Shown here piece by piece: positions 26,511 to 35,059 of a stretch of 64,000 nt of DNA; position 1 is the first letter of the stretch, and every line of letters begins with the position of its first letter. Source of the stretch: Gemmatimonadaceae bacterium (lineage in GTDB: Bacteria > Gemmatimonadota > Gemmatimonadetes > Gemmatimonadales > Gemmatimonadaceae); contig DASXKV010000062.1 in the NCBI GenBank assembly GCA_036496605.1, forward strand, positions 1-64,000, written 5' to 3'. The notes under the pieces were generated by a model that saw nothing but the letters and a program-made list of their open reading frames with translations, was not told the DNA's origin and did no database searches. A program made the position numbers and the translations under genes.

Positions 26511-27353
26511 CTACCAGCCGACCGTCTCGACCACCATCACGCCACCCTCTCCCGTCGGCATGACTATCGCCCCCAGCAGCGCGCGGTCGAGCTTCGTGCG
26601 CTTGTGCGTATGGGCGTAGTGCACGACGCGGGTGCCGAAGAAGGTGCCAAGGAAGGCGCCAGCGACGACGTCGCTCGCCCAGTGCTGGTTCAGGTACATG
26701 CGCGAAACGCCGGGTAGGAGCGCGAAACCGTAGAGTAGCGGCGCCGCGATGGCCTGGCCGCCGGCGTTCCGCTCGCGCATTTCCTGCAGGATCCCGGAGG
26801 CCACGACGAAGCCCGCGGCCGAGTGGAGGGAAGGGAAGGCGCGGTAGTCGTACTTTGTGAACCCCTTTCCCCAGTGGAACGAGTATGCAGAGTCGACGTT
26901 CACGCTCGGCCGTGCGCGGCCCAGGATACCCCGCACCACCTGGCCCATCACGCTCGCGAGCGCCTGCGCCTCGATCAGGTGCAGCGACACGTCCGCGAAC
27001 GTCGAGTCGTGCGCGAGGCGCCCATAGCCGTAGGTCGCCACCGTCGCCCAAGTGAGGGTCGTCGCGCCGGTGAGATTGCTGACGTCCTGCACGAAGCGAT
27101 GACGTGACGAGGTGCCCTGGACGTCTGGCTGCTGCATCCACCGGGCGATGCGCGTGTCGAAGAGCGAGACCGCCGCGCTGCTCGCGACGCCGATGCCCGC
27201 CGTGACGAGGTCGCGGCGCGTGAAGAAGGTCTTGGGCACGTGCGCCGAATCGGCGGCCATCGTGGGCGATCCAACACTGGCGTCCGCCAACTGCGCCGCG
27301 AGCGAAGTCGCCGGAGCGGCAAGGGCGAGGGCGAGGAGGACGCGGAGCAACAT
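26511..27353 (-). CDS. PAP2-family phosphatase, exported/membrane
   Basis: A 280-residue protein; the ATG at 27353 gives a clean signal peptide (LLRVLLALALAAPATSLAAQ). The type-2 phosphatidic acid phosphatase motifs are in order: GILGRARPS (motif 1 with RP), PSLHSAAGF (motif 2, the SGH-type His), and SRMYLNQHWASD (motif 3, SRxxxxxHxxxD). Family members dephosphorylate lipid phosphates such as undecaprenyl pyrophosphate or phosphatidate at the membrane surface. The C-terminus (VHYAHTHKRTKLDRALLGAIVMPTGEGGVMVVETVGW) is longer than the minimal domain. It is intact although the genes on both sides are broken. Confidence 0.88.
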   Translation of the reverse strand: MLLRVLLALALAAPATSLAAQLADASVGSPTMAADSAHVPKTFFTRRDLVTAGIGVASSAAVSLFDTRIARWMQQPDVQGTSSRHRFVQDVSNLTGATTLTWATVATYGYGRLAHDSTFADVSLHLIEAQALASVMGQVVRGILGRARPSVNVDSAYSFHWGKGFTKYDYRAFPSLHSAAGFVVASGILQEMRERNAGGQAIAAPLLYGFALLPGVSRMYLNQHWASDVVAGAFLGTFFGTRVVHYAHTHKRTKLDRALLGAIVMPTGEGGVMVVETVGW

Positions 27354-27573
27354 GGCGGAGGAGAGATTGAGCGAGCTAGTCCTTGTCTCCGCGGTCGACA
27401 GCGGCGCGCACCCATGGCGCACGCACTTCGCTAGAATGAATGCCGGCTCTACCCAGCAGGGGCCGAACGGGATGGCGGAGCGGACTCGCATCTCTCGCAA
27501 AATAGGAGTTCGAGGTTACGGGACGGCTACAATGCCGCACTCGAGCTGGCCAACTGCAGCACCTAGACGGCGT

Positions 27574-27696
27574 ACCTTGGTCTGGTACGACCTGCTTGAT
27601 CAGATCGAGCGATAACCGCGCCTCGGGCTGATACCAGCTGACCGACGTCGCCCCTTTGGCGCGATAGGCCTGCTCCCAATGCGATTTCGCGTCCAC
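27574..27696 (-). pseudogene. N-terminal fragment of a class I SAM methyltransferase
   Basis: The first ~41 residues (DAKSHWEQAYRAKGATSVSWYQPEARLSLDLIKQVVPD) match the start of small SAM-dependent methyltransferases of the thiopurine/tellurite-resistance type (HWEQVY...WYQ...SL.LI). The frame then turns to nonsense before the first glycine-rich SAM motif, so only a remnant is left. It lies between the PAP2 start and the sulfatase end. Confidence 0.55.
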
Positions 27697-27825
27697 CTCA
27701 TAAATATGCGCGACGGAGATGCCGTCGGTGAGCTGACGTCTGGGCGCGGGCGTTTCGGGTCGCCGCCACCCTCATGATGTTAGGCGCGTGGCTGCATGGC
27801 GTCATGGCGCCGTCGTCAAGCGGCG

Positions 27826-29619
27826 CTACCGCTGTTTCCGCTTGGTGTCCTTCTCTTTGCCATTGCCATTGTGATTCTCGTTCGCGTTCTCGGCCTGTTT
27901 CTTCTCGAGCTTTGGCGCGAGATCGTAGATCGGCGGATTGTTCGAGGCGAATCCGATCTTGAACTGTGGCGGATATTTCATCAGTTCCTTCATGTACCAG
28001 CCCGCCTCACCCATTACCGGGACCGCCATCGGAATGTGACGCACACCGATGCTCACGTCCTCTTGCGGGTTGGAATAGAGATTGACCAGGACGGCGCCGC
28101 CGGTTTCGGTCGCGATGGGCCCACTGAATCCGCCGACGTCGCCTTTTGCGAAGAAGCCACCCTGAATCTCCGCGGTGAAGATGTACTTGAACTCGTCGAC
28201 ACGCATCATCGCGAAATACTGATTCAACGTGTACGGCCGGCTCTTTCGCGCCGACTCGCCGCTGTCCGCAAGCAGAAGACCCGTTTGATCGATGCCATCG
28301 ATGTACGTCGTCTTCGGCACGAACTCCGCCACTTGCGCGCCCGGTTTCCCAGCAATGCTGATCGCTGTGTTGAACAGATCGGCCAGATCGAATAGGCCTT
28401 CCGATCGGCGCGGCTTGATCATCCCCTTCCAGTAGGCGAACGTCGGGACGCGCACGCCGCCCTCCCAGCTCGATCCCTTGCATCCGCGGAATGGCGTCCG
28501 CCCGTGCGGCGGAATCTCGCACTCGGGACCATTGTCAGATGTCAGGAAGATGAGCGTATTCTCGAGCTGGCCCGTTTCCTCGAGCGTCTTCACGAGCTGG
28601 CCGAGGATGTAGTCCATGTGCACCATACAGTCGCTGAACACGGTGCGCGCACGTGATTTCCCGGCCCACTCGTCCGAGGGATAGTTGTCGAAGTGACACC
28701 CTCGTGTCGCGTGATACAAGAAGAAAGGCTGCTTGCTGTCCTTCATTCGACGGAGGAACGACACACTGTAGTCCATCCAGTGCTTGTCGAGATCCTTGAT
28801 GTACGTGAGGTCGATCGTTCGCACGCTTTCACACTTCTCATGATTCGCCGTCGAACAGTGCACCTCGTCGTGATTGAACGGATCCTCCTCCATCATGCGA
28901 AACCGGGAGGGGCTCAACGCGACTTCAGGATTGAAGTACGTATCGCGCCATTCGGTGTACATGTCCGATACGCCCAAGAATCCCATGTAGTCGTCGTAGC
29001 CGACGTTCTGGGGAAGTGATCCCTTGTTTTCACCCATGTGCCACTTGCCGACACCCTGCGTGACGTAACCGAGCTGCTTGAGCACACTCGCAACGGTGAC
29101 CGCGCCGTCGAGTCCGCCCGGCTCACCGTACATCGGCGGCCGGAGGATGCCGTGGTGCAACGGGTTCTGACCAGTGTGAATAGTCGCGCGTGTCGGAGAG
29201 CATGACGGCGTCGAGTACGCCGACGTGAGCACCAGGCCCTCATTGGCGAGCTTGTCCATCACCGGCGTCTCATTGCCGACGGCGATTCCGCCGCCATTGA
29301 AGCCGGGATCCATCCAGCCGACATCATCCAGCAGGAAGATCAGGATGTTCGGCTTCCGTCCGGTTCGCGACGCGAGCGCGGCGAGCTTCGCTCGCGCTTG
29401 TTGCTCCTGATCGGGATGCCGGATGACCGGATACATGTTGTCCACCAGCTTCACGTCTTTGAGATGCATGAACTGGTCGGGGTGATCGAATCCTCTCGCT
29501 CTCGTTGGTCCTTCGGCGCTGCCACGTGCGTTCTGCGCCACGGCGCCCTGCGACGACGCCAACAGCGCGGGGACGACGATGGCGAGCATCGTCGCGGATT
29601 TGGACTTGTGCATCTTCAT
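27826..29619 (-). CDS. Secreted arylsulfatase
   Basis: A 597-residue type I sulfatase with signal peptide (MLAIVVPALLASSQGAVAQ). Metal-ligand Asp pair ILIFLLDDVGW (~98-99). The formylglycine-forming Cys140 sits in STPSCSPTRATIHTG (CxPxR). The second signature VGKWHMG and the distal metal site LTSDNGPE follow. The C-terminal tail after ~570 is a low-complexity Lys/Asn/Glu-rich stretch. The enzyme cleaves sulfate esters, probably in the periplasm, and needs a formylglycine-generating enzyme that is not in this window. It may be monocistronic, since ~120 bases separate it from the antiporter. The substrate cannot be read. Confidence 0.92.
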   Translation of the reverse strand: MKMHKSKSATMLAIVVPALLASSQGAVAQNARGSAEGPTRARGFDHPDQFMHLKDVKLVDNMYPVIRHPDQEQQARAKLAALASRTGRKPNILIFLLDDVGWMDPGFNGGGIAVGNETPVMDKLANEGLVLTSAYSTPSCSPTRATIHTGQNPLHHGILRPPMYGEPGGLDGAVTVASVLKQLGYVTQGVGKWHMGENKGSLPQNVGYDDYMGFLGVSDMYTEWRDTYFNPEVALSPSRFRMMEEDPFNHDEVHCSTANHEKCESVRTIDLTYIKDLDKHWMDYSVSFLRRMKDSKQPFFLYHATRGCHFDNYPSDEWAGKSRARTVFSDCMVHMDYILGQLVKTLEETGQLENTLIFLTSDNGPECEIPPHGRTPFRGCKGSSWEGGVRVPTFAYWKGMIKPRRSEGLFDLADLFNTAISIAGKPGAQVAEFVPKTTYIDGIDQTGLLLADSGESARKSRPYTLNQYFAMMRVDEFKYIFTAEIQGGFFAKGDVGGFSGPIATETGGAVLVNLYSNPQEDVSIGVRHIPMAVPVMGEAGWYMKELMKYPPQFKIGFASNNPPIYDLAPKLEKKQAENANENHNGNGKEKDTKRKQR

Positions 29620-29736
29620 CGCTCTCCTCGGGTAATCGAATGGAAATGGCCCGAGCGCGGTAGTTAGCGAAGAGCAAATGTGTCGAGTATCGGACCTAAG
29701 GCCATTACCTGTCGCGACGGCCTGAAGCTTGTCTCG

Positions 29737-30981
29737 TTAGGCAGCGCGCTTCGTGCGATCCGCCGGCGCTCGCGATGTGAGTCGCGGCGCGAAGCATTCG
29801 GTCAGGATCGGCCCGAGAATCGATGTGAACAGCATCAGCGCGAGCACCACATTCAGCATCCGATTGTCGAGCAATCGCTGACGCCTGGCATCGAAGGTGG
29901 CGAAGGCCACGAGCGTCGCTGCCAGCGTTGCCGCAACCTGGGGCAGGGTCAACGACCAGATCGTCAGCCGCTCGTCGCGCGTGTAGCGAAAGCGGCGGCC
30001 AGCGATCTCGGCGGCCAGGTACTTCCCGATCACTAGCGCGCCGACGATCGCGACGACGAGGCCCAGGTCGTTTCGAAGACTGTGCGCGAGCGAGCGCGGG
30101 TCGATCAGGAACCCAGTCGTGACGAAGAAGATCGGGATGAAGAGGGCATTGGCGACGAATCGCAGCTCGTTCTTCGCGCGCTTCCCCTGCGTGGCGGCGT
30201 TGAGCGCGAGGCCGGAGAGAAATGCACCGACGATCCCGGGCAGTTGAATCGCTTGCGCGAGCACGGCCGCGACCGCGAGGATCGCGACCATGACCGCGAA
30301 ATACGCACTGTCGTCGTTCTCGACTCTCTTCAGCACCGCCGCGCCAACACGGCTCAGGCCGAAGAGAACGAAGAGAATGAAGCCCGCGATCTCGAGTATC
30401 TGTATCGCGATGCCGGAGACCGAGAAACCGCGCTGAAAGATGGACAGGCAGATCGCGAACACGATCAATGAGCACGTATCCGAGAAAACGGTCGCTCCGT
30501 AGACGACCGTGATCGGCTCGAGCTTCGTCAGGCCCAGTCGCGAGACGACCGACGAGGCGAGAAGTGTGTGCGACGCCAGCAGCGAGCCGATCACCGTCGC
30601 GGCAATCGCGTCGTATCCGTACGCGAGACCAACGGCCGTGCCGAGCAACAGCGGCATAAAGGTGGTGATGGCGCCAAACGAGATCGAGCGCGCTCGCACT
30701 CGCCGAAACAACTCCAGATCCACCTCGAGGCCCGCCATGAACATGAGCAACAGCTTGCCTAGCTCGCCGAAGAAATCGGCGATCGGTCTGTTCGTGCCGA
30801 TGACGTCGAGACCGTGTGGTCCGAACAAAACCCCGGCCAGCAGAAATCCGACGACGGCGGGGATGCGAGCCCGACGCGAGAGCGCTGGGACGACGACGAT
30901 CACCGCCAATCCCACCGCAAACTTCGCGAGGAGCGGCAGTGACAGCGCGTATGCGCGCAACCATTCCCATGAAGAAGTCAT
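29737..30981 (-). CDS. CPA2-family cation:proton antiporter
   Basis: A 414-residue protein with about 12 membrane segments and no C-terminal RCK/TrkA domain: a Kef/NapA-like antiporter core. Typical features are RARIPAVVGFLLAGVLFGPHGL near the N-terminus, the conserved GLEVDLELF loop, SLLASHTLLASSVVSRLGL, and LPGIVGAFLSGLALN. The usual paired Asp of TM5 (ND or DD) is not evident here; FSDTCSLIVFAI may supply the ion site. Its ATG overlaps the stop of the eight-heme cytochrome gene (30978-30981), so the two are coupled. The name does not tell Na+ from K+. Confidence 0.87.
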   Translation of the reverse strand: MTSSWEWLRAYALSLPLLAKFAVGLAVIVVVPALSRRARIPAVVGFLLAGVLFGPHGLDVIGTNRPIADFFGELGKLLLMFMAGLEVDLELFRRVRARSISFGAITTFMPLLLGTAVGLAYGYDAIAATVIGSLLASHTLLASSVVSRLGLTKLEPITVVYGATVFSDTCSLIVFAICLSIFQRGFSVSGIAIQILEIAGFILFVLFGLSRVGAAVLKRVENDDSAYFAVMVAILAVAAVLAQAIQLPGIVGAFLSGLALNAATQGKRAKNELRFVANALFIPIFFVTTGFLIDPRSLAHSLRNDLGLVVAIVGALVIGKYLAAEIAGRRFRYTRDERLTIWSLTLPQVAATLAATLVAFATFDARRQRLLDNRMLNVVLALMLFTSILGPILTECFAPRLTSRAPADRTKRAA

Positions 30982-33236
30982 GGCCGGCGCGCCTCGTAAC
31001 TGTGTCGTTCCGACAGTCGGCCGGCGAGAATCCGCATCGACATGTTCGACGGCTCTATCGCGGCGAGACGACGCACGTACTCGATGGCGCTGGTCGTGTC
31101 GCCGTGCTCGAGGAGCCGCGAGATGAGCAATGACAGCGCATCGCGGTCGAACGGGTGTCGCGACAGCACGCCGATCAATACCGCGCGCGCTTCGGCGCGT
31201 CGATTCGCGGCGCCGAGCGCAATCGCGTATACGTTTGCGTAACGCGCGACGTCGGGCGCGAGCCGCGCGGCACGAGCGAGCTCGGACAATGCTTCGTCAC
31301 CGCGTTTGGCACGAACGAAGTACAGGGCCAAGGCATGGTGCGCCGCGGCGCTGGTTGGATCGATCGTCACGGCGGAGCGCAAGACGCGCCCGGCGTCGGC
31401 ATCGCGATCGGTCGCGCGATACACGTCGGCGAGGTTCACCAACGCCGGCACGGAACGCGGGTCGATCGTCAATGCTTCGCGCAGCTCGCGCTCCGCATCG
31501 ACGTACTGCCGTCTGCTCGCGTAGAGCAGGGCGAGTTTGACGTGCGACTCCGGTCGGTCGGCGTTGAAGCGCTCTCCGGCGAGGTATTCATCGAGCGGAA
31601 TGCTCGCCACGGACGCGAGCGCGCGTGCCGCCTCGACGCGTACGGCGCGCACGTTATCGCCGAGCAATGGCGACAGCATGCGAACCCTCACGCTCGCGTC
31701 GGCTTCGGCCAAGCTCAGAACAGCCGCGCGCCGAACGAGCGCGCTGCTGTCCGACAGGCCCGCCCGGATGACGTCGAACGCGCCGTTGAACGACGGATCG
31801 AGTCGTGACGCCAGTCGCTGGAGCGCGCTGGCGCGCGCGATCGCCGGCTCTCCAGAGTCGCCGGCGATGCCGATCAGCAATCGCGTTGCACCGGAGTCGT
31901 CGCGCGTGCTCGCGGCAAACGCTTCGGCATAGCGTTGATAGCCACGAGGCACGTGTCCGTACCACGCTTTCACCTGCCGGGCTGCCCACGACGCGCTACG
32001 GTCCGCGTGACAGCTCGTGCACGCGTTAGGTACGCCGAGCGAGACGGAGAGATCCGGGCGAGGAACGCGAATGCTGTGATCATGTCGCTCATGAATCACC
32101 ATATACGTCCGCGTCGGCATGTGGCAGCCGACGCAATCAGCGCCCTTCGACCCGGGCTGATGAAAGTGATGTTGCGAGGATTGATATGCCGCCGGCAAAT
32201 GACAGCGGACACAGACCTGACTTCCAGGCGCACGCAGTGTGGCCGCGTGAGGCTCGTGGCAATCGGAGCAGACGACGCCGCGCGCGTACATCCGGCTCTG
32301 GACGAATGAGCCGTACTCGAAGACTTCGTCCTCGATCTGACCGTCGGCATGGTAGAGCTGATCGTCGAGCATGGCGACGCGATGCGTGTCGCCGAGGGGA
32401 CGACCATGGACATAATCCTCGCTGAACTCTTCGCGACGCGAGTGGCAACGAGCGCATCGCTCCACTTCGTTGGCGCGCGTCAGTGGCGCGAACGCGACCT
32501 TCCCCCTCGACGAAGCGTGCAGCGAACCGGGTCCATGACACGCCTCGCACCCAACGTTGGGCGCCGCAAAGGTCGTGGCAAAGCTCCGCGTCGCCGGATC
32601 GTAACTCTTCTCTACCCCAGTCGAGTGACACTCGGCGCACATATAGTTCCAGTTCTGCCGGATTCCGGTCCAATGGAGCTCGTCGCCATGAGCGATGCGC
32701 TGATTCGGGTAGAGATGAAACCAGCGTTGGCCGCCGTCCGCGCGCGGTCGCGTGTCCCAGGCGACGCCGAGCGCCTGGAGGCGGCCGCCACCGAGCGCAA
32801 TGAGATATTGCTGAAGTGGCGCCGTCCCGAGGGTGTAACGCACCGGATAGTCGCGCAGTACGCCGTCGGGTCCATCAGTGTTGACGACGAATTGGCCATC
32901 GCGGCGCGAGAACGTCGTCGTGACGCCTGCGTACCGATAGCGCGCATTCGCGAAGTCGCCGGCAACGGTCGAATCGTTCGGAGCGCGCATGGCGAGGTCG
33001 TGATGCGACCCGCGCCAGCGTGCGGTGACGCCAGCGTGACAGCTCGCGCACGTCTCCGTCCCGACGTAGGTCGCGGTCGGCGCATCGCGGTGGGCGAGAC
33101 TTCGCGCGCAGCCATCCCAGAAGAGCACGAGCAGTGACGCTGCAATCGAGACGGCGGCGCTCGCGATGACGACGACCCGTCTGAGACGGCGATGCCGCGC
33201 AGGTGCAGGGCAATGCTGATTCCTCGCAGCCGGCAA
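30978..33236 (-). CDS. Octaheme c-type cytochrome with HEAT and TPR repeats
   Basis: A ~752-residue protein. The N-terminal anchor VVVIASAAVSIAASLLVLFW (~22-41) is followed by eight CxxCH motifs: CASCH, CAECH, CEACH, CARCH, CSDCH, CVRCH, CVGCH, CTSCH. The spacing resembles the cytochrome c554 / multiheme families. Residues ~400-520 hold HEAT-like repeats (ALQRLASRLD, RRAAVLSLAEADASVR), and ~530-740 hold TPRs (VPALVNLADVYRATDRDADAGRVL). The open frame extends to 33821, but that part shadows the upstream gene. I chose TTG at 33236, with AGGTGG 6 bases before it and 8 bases after the previous stop. It probably carries periplasmic electrons; the redox partner is unknown. Confidence 0.85.
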   Translation of the reverse strand: MPAARNQHCPAPARHRRLRRVVVIASAAVSIAASLLVLFWDGCARSLAHRDAPTATYVGTETCASCHAGVTARWRGSHHDLAMRAPNDSTVAGDFANARYRYAGVTTTFSRRDGQFVVNTDGPDGVLRDYPVRYTLGTAPLQQYLIALGGGRLQALGVAWDTRPRADGGQRWFHLYPNQRIAHGDELHWTGIRQNWNYMCAECHSTGVEKSYDPATRSFATTFAAPNVGCEACHGPGSLHASSRGKVAFAPLTRANEVERCARCHSRREEFSEDYVHGRPLGDTHRVAMLDDQLYHADGQIEDEVFEYGSFVQSRMYARGVVCSDCHEPHAATLRAPGSQVCVRCHLPAAYQSSQHHFHQPGSKGADCVGCHMPTRTYMVIHERHDHSIRVPRPDLSVSLGVPNACTSCHADRSASWAARQVKAWYGHVPRGYQRYAEAFAASTRDDSGATRLLIGIAGDSGEPAIARASALQRLASRLDPSFNGAFDVIRAGLSDSSALVRRAAVLSLAEADASVRVRMLSPLLGDNVRAVRVEAARALASVASIPLDEYLAGERFNADRPESHVKLALLYASRRQYVDAERELREALTIDPRSVPALVNLADVYRATDRDADAGRVLRSAVTIDPTSAAAHHALALYFVRAKRGDEALSELARAARLAPDVARYANVYAIALGAANRRAEARAVLIGVLSRHPFDRDALSLLISRLLEHGDTTSAIEYVRRLAAIEPSNMSMRILAGRLSERHSYEARRP

Positions 33237-33244
33237 GACGCCAC

Positions 33245-34054
33245 CTAACGACGCTCGATCGGGTAAAGCAGGGCGAATATGAATCGCCACTGGTCGCCGC
33301 CGGCCGTGTCGGGACGCTTGCCATTGTGATAGTACTGCATGCCCAGGCTCACCGCCTGCCGGCCGATCTCCGTAACCTTTCCGAGTCCGATCCCGACCGG
33401 CAGTGTCCATCGCTGTCCTTCCGGCGCGCTCCAATCGGCGGTGATGATGGGAGCGGTCGTGATCGACCAGCCTGGCGGGATGTTGAAGCTTATAAAAGGC
33501 TGAACGGTGAGTGCGTTGATATCGGGGCCACTGTTCAGACCAGTAATTCTCCAGAGGTTGTTGGCGAGAACGCCGACAACCCATCGCCCCTCGGAGACGA
33601 GGCCCACTCCCGTCGGTCCCAGAGCCCACTGTCCGGTTCGCAACGCGTCGTTCGTGGCGGTCGGGATCGAGAGGATCGGTCCGATGCCCCAGACGAATCG
33701 CCCCGGTTGGCGCGGTGTGAAATAGACCTGCTCCTGAATGTCGCCGATGCCGGTCTCGCGTGTGTTGCCGGGCATGGGGACGTTGCCATACGGAATTATC
33801 GTGCGTGCGATGACGATCCACTCCTTATTGATCGGGAGCGGCATCACCGGCTGCACGTTGAGCAGCAAGGTTCGCGATTCGAATGCTCCCGCGGAGTAGT
33901 AATTGAACTGCAGCGGGAACGACGTCAGGTTCGCGACTGGATTCTGAGATGCTTTCGCCAAGTCAGACTCGTTCTGCGCGCTCCCAGCGCGCGACGCCAG
34001 CGCCGTTAGGCACGCAGCGAGCACCCGCGCCACGAGCCATCGTGATCGTCTCAT
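33245..34054 (-). CDS. Outer-membrane barrel-like protein, precedes octaheme cytochrome
   Basis: A 269-residue protein from ATG 34054 with a signal peptide (RWLVARVLAACLTALASRAGSAQ). It has regularly alternating strands (FPLQFNYYSAGAFESRTLLLNVQPVMPLP, EWIVIARTIIPYG, GIGDIQEQVYFTP, GRFVWGIGPILSIPTA) and ends in WRFIFALLYPIERR. It resembles the proteins annotated as neuromedin-U-like or transporter-like barrels that bacteria often place beside oxidoreductases; the exact role is unknown. Its TAG stop lies in a CGTTAGG motif, and the cytochrome start follows after 8 bases. The three genes 34054-29737 thus form one tightly packed unit. Confidence 0.75.
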   Translation of the reverse strand: MRRSRWLVARVLAACLTALASRAGSAQNESDLAKASQNPVANLTSFPLQFNYYSAGAFESRTLLLNVQPVMPLPINKEWIVIARTIIPYGNVPMPGNTRETGIGDIQEQVYFTPRQPGRFVWGIGPILSIPTATNDALRTGQWALGPTGVGLVSEGRWVVGVLANNLWRITGLNSGPDINALTVQPFISFNIPPGWSITTAPIITADWSAPEGQRWTLPVGIGLGKVTEIGRQAVSLGMQYYHNGKRPDTAGGDQWRFIFALLYPIERR

Positions 34055-34269
34055 GTCGCTTCTCGCGGTCGGATGGGACGTTGGGCAAGGTGAGCGGTTG
34101 AGCGGCGGCGAGGCATTGGACCAAGGCCGTACGTGGATCCGGCAATGTGCGTCCAGGGTCGCATGAGACTTCGCAAGGCCGAGCGCCAACTTTCGCGCGA
34201 CACCTCAGCGGGGTTGAGCAAGTCTCGTGTCACGAAACACATCGCGCTGCTGGCAAGCGGCGCGGCCGC

Positions 34270-34361
34270 GCTGGCTGTCGGTCGACTACGATCACGACAA
34301 TTTCCTGTACGACACGGACATGAAGGGCTTCATCCTCGGCGCCACGTATCGCTTCAAGTAA
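34270..34361 (+). pseudogene. C-terminal strand remnant of an outer-membrane barrel
   Basis: About 30 codons end at TAA 34359-34361 with DYDHDNFLYDTDMKGFILGATYRFK, the typical last strands of an outer-membrane barrel. Upstream the frame is not coding. It is divergent to the barrel-gene start and may be debris of a related gene. The stretch 34362-34658 contains no gene that I can support; a weak CGAGACG/CGTCTCG hairpin lies at 34388-34418. Confidence 0.45.
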
Positions 34362-34658
34362 CTTTCCTCGTTCTTTGCAACAAATTCGAGACGGCAGGGC
34401 ACATCGCTGCGTCTCGAGATGCACCCAATTGGAGGCAATTCCCCCATTGACCCACGGCCATGCTTGCCATGATGACACATTACTTTCTTCGCCGAGTTGC
34501 TCTTTCTCTCTTCGGACCTGCGTCCATTCTCGGCGTGGTGACGACATCGTCAGTGAAGCTGGGCGGTGCACAAGTGAATCAGCCGCGCGCTCGTAGCGAT
34601 CAGGATTCGGCGGTTCTGGTCAACTGCCTTCGCGCTTTGGTGGCGAGCCTCAGTCCTC

Positions 34659-34708
34659 TTGACATTCGGGAGGAAAGACACAACCTTCCTCCTGACATCC
34701 GGGAGGAA
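34659..34708 (+). promoter_or_regulatory. Tandem repeat with Shine-Dalgarno before PadR
   Basis: YTGACATYCGGGAGGAA occurs twice, at 34659-34675 and 34692-34708, with a 33-base period (about three helical turns). The second copy supplies the strong ribosome-binding site GGGAGGAA 5 bases before the TTG start of the PadR gene. The repeat could be the PadR operator, placing the regulator over its own translation start region. Confidence 0.45.
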
Positions 34709-34713
34709 CGCCC

Positions 34714-35055
34714 TTGGCCAAACCCACCGCCAACGAACAGGTCCTGCAGGGCACGCTCGACCTGCTCATCCTCAAGACGCTCTCGCTCACGCCGATGCAC
34801 GGATGGGGGCTCACCCACCGCATCGAGCAGCTCTCCCGGAACGCGCTCCAGGTCGGCCAGGGCTCCATCTACCCGGCTCTCGTTAGGCTCGAGCAAAGAG
34901 GCTGGATCGACACGGAGTGGCGCATCACCGAGAACAGCCGGCGCGCGAAGTACTACCGGCTCACCGCCGCCGGACGCCGCGCGCTCGGTCAGGAGCTCGC
35001 GTCCTGGAATCGTTTCGTCAGCGCCGTCGGTCTCGTCCTCGCCGCGGAGAGCTGA
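34714..35055 (+). CDS. PadR-family transcriptional regulator (TTG start)
   Basis: A 113-residue PadR-s2 regulator: VLQGTLDLLILKTLSLTPMHGWGLTHRIEQLS, recognition part VGQGSIYPALVRLEQRGWIDTEW, wing SRRAKYYRLTAAGRRALG. It is about as similar to the 17109 PadR as paralogues would be. The start is TTG at 34714, decided by GGGAGGAA just upstream and by the family N-terminus. A long in-frame upstream extension from 34460 crosses the repeat region in another frame and is not coding. The CGTTAGGC copy at 34881 uses AGG for Arg in VRLEQ. It precedes the ADOP permease by 4 bases. Confidence 0.92.
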   Translation: MAKPTANEQVLQGTLDLLILKTLSLTPMHGWGLTHRIEQLSRNALQVGQGSIYPALVRLEQRGWIDTEWRITENSRRAKYYRLTAAGRRALGQELASWNRFVSAVGLVLAAES

Positions 35056-35059
35056 ACCG

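Noticed and set aside
33237-33821. 195-residue N-terminal extension of the octaheme cytochrome
   Set aside because: It is the antisense-frame-like shadow of the barrel gene (His/Arg-rich, no fold) and would bury the membrane anchor in the middle of the protein.
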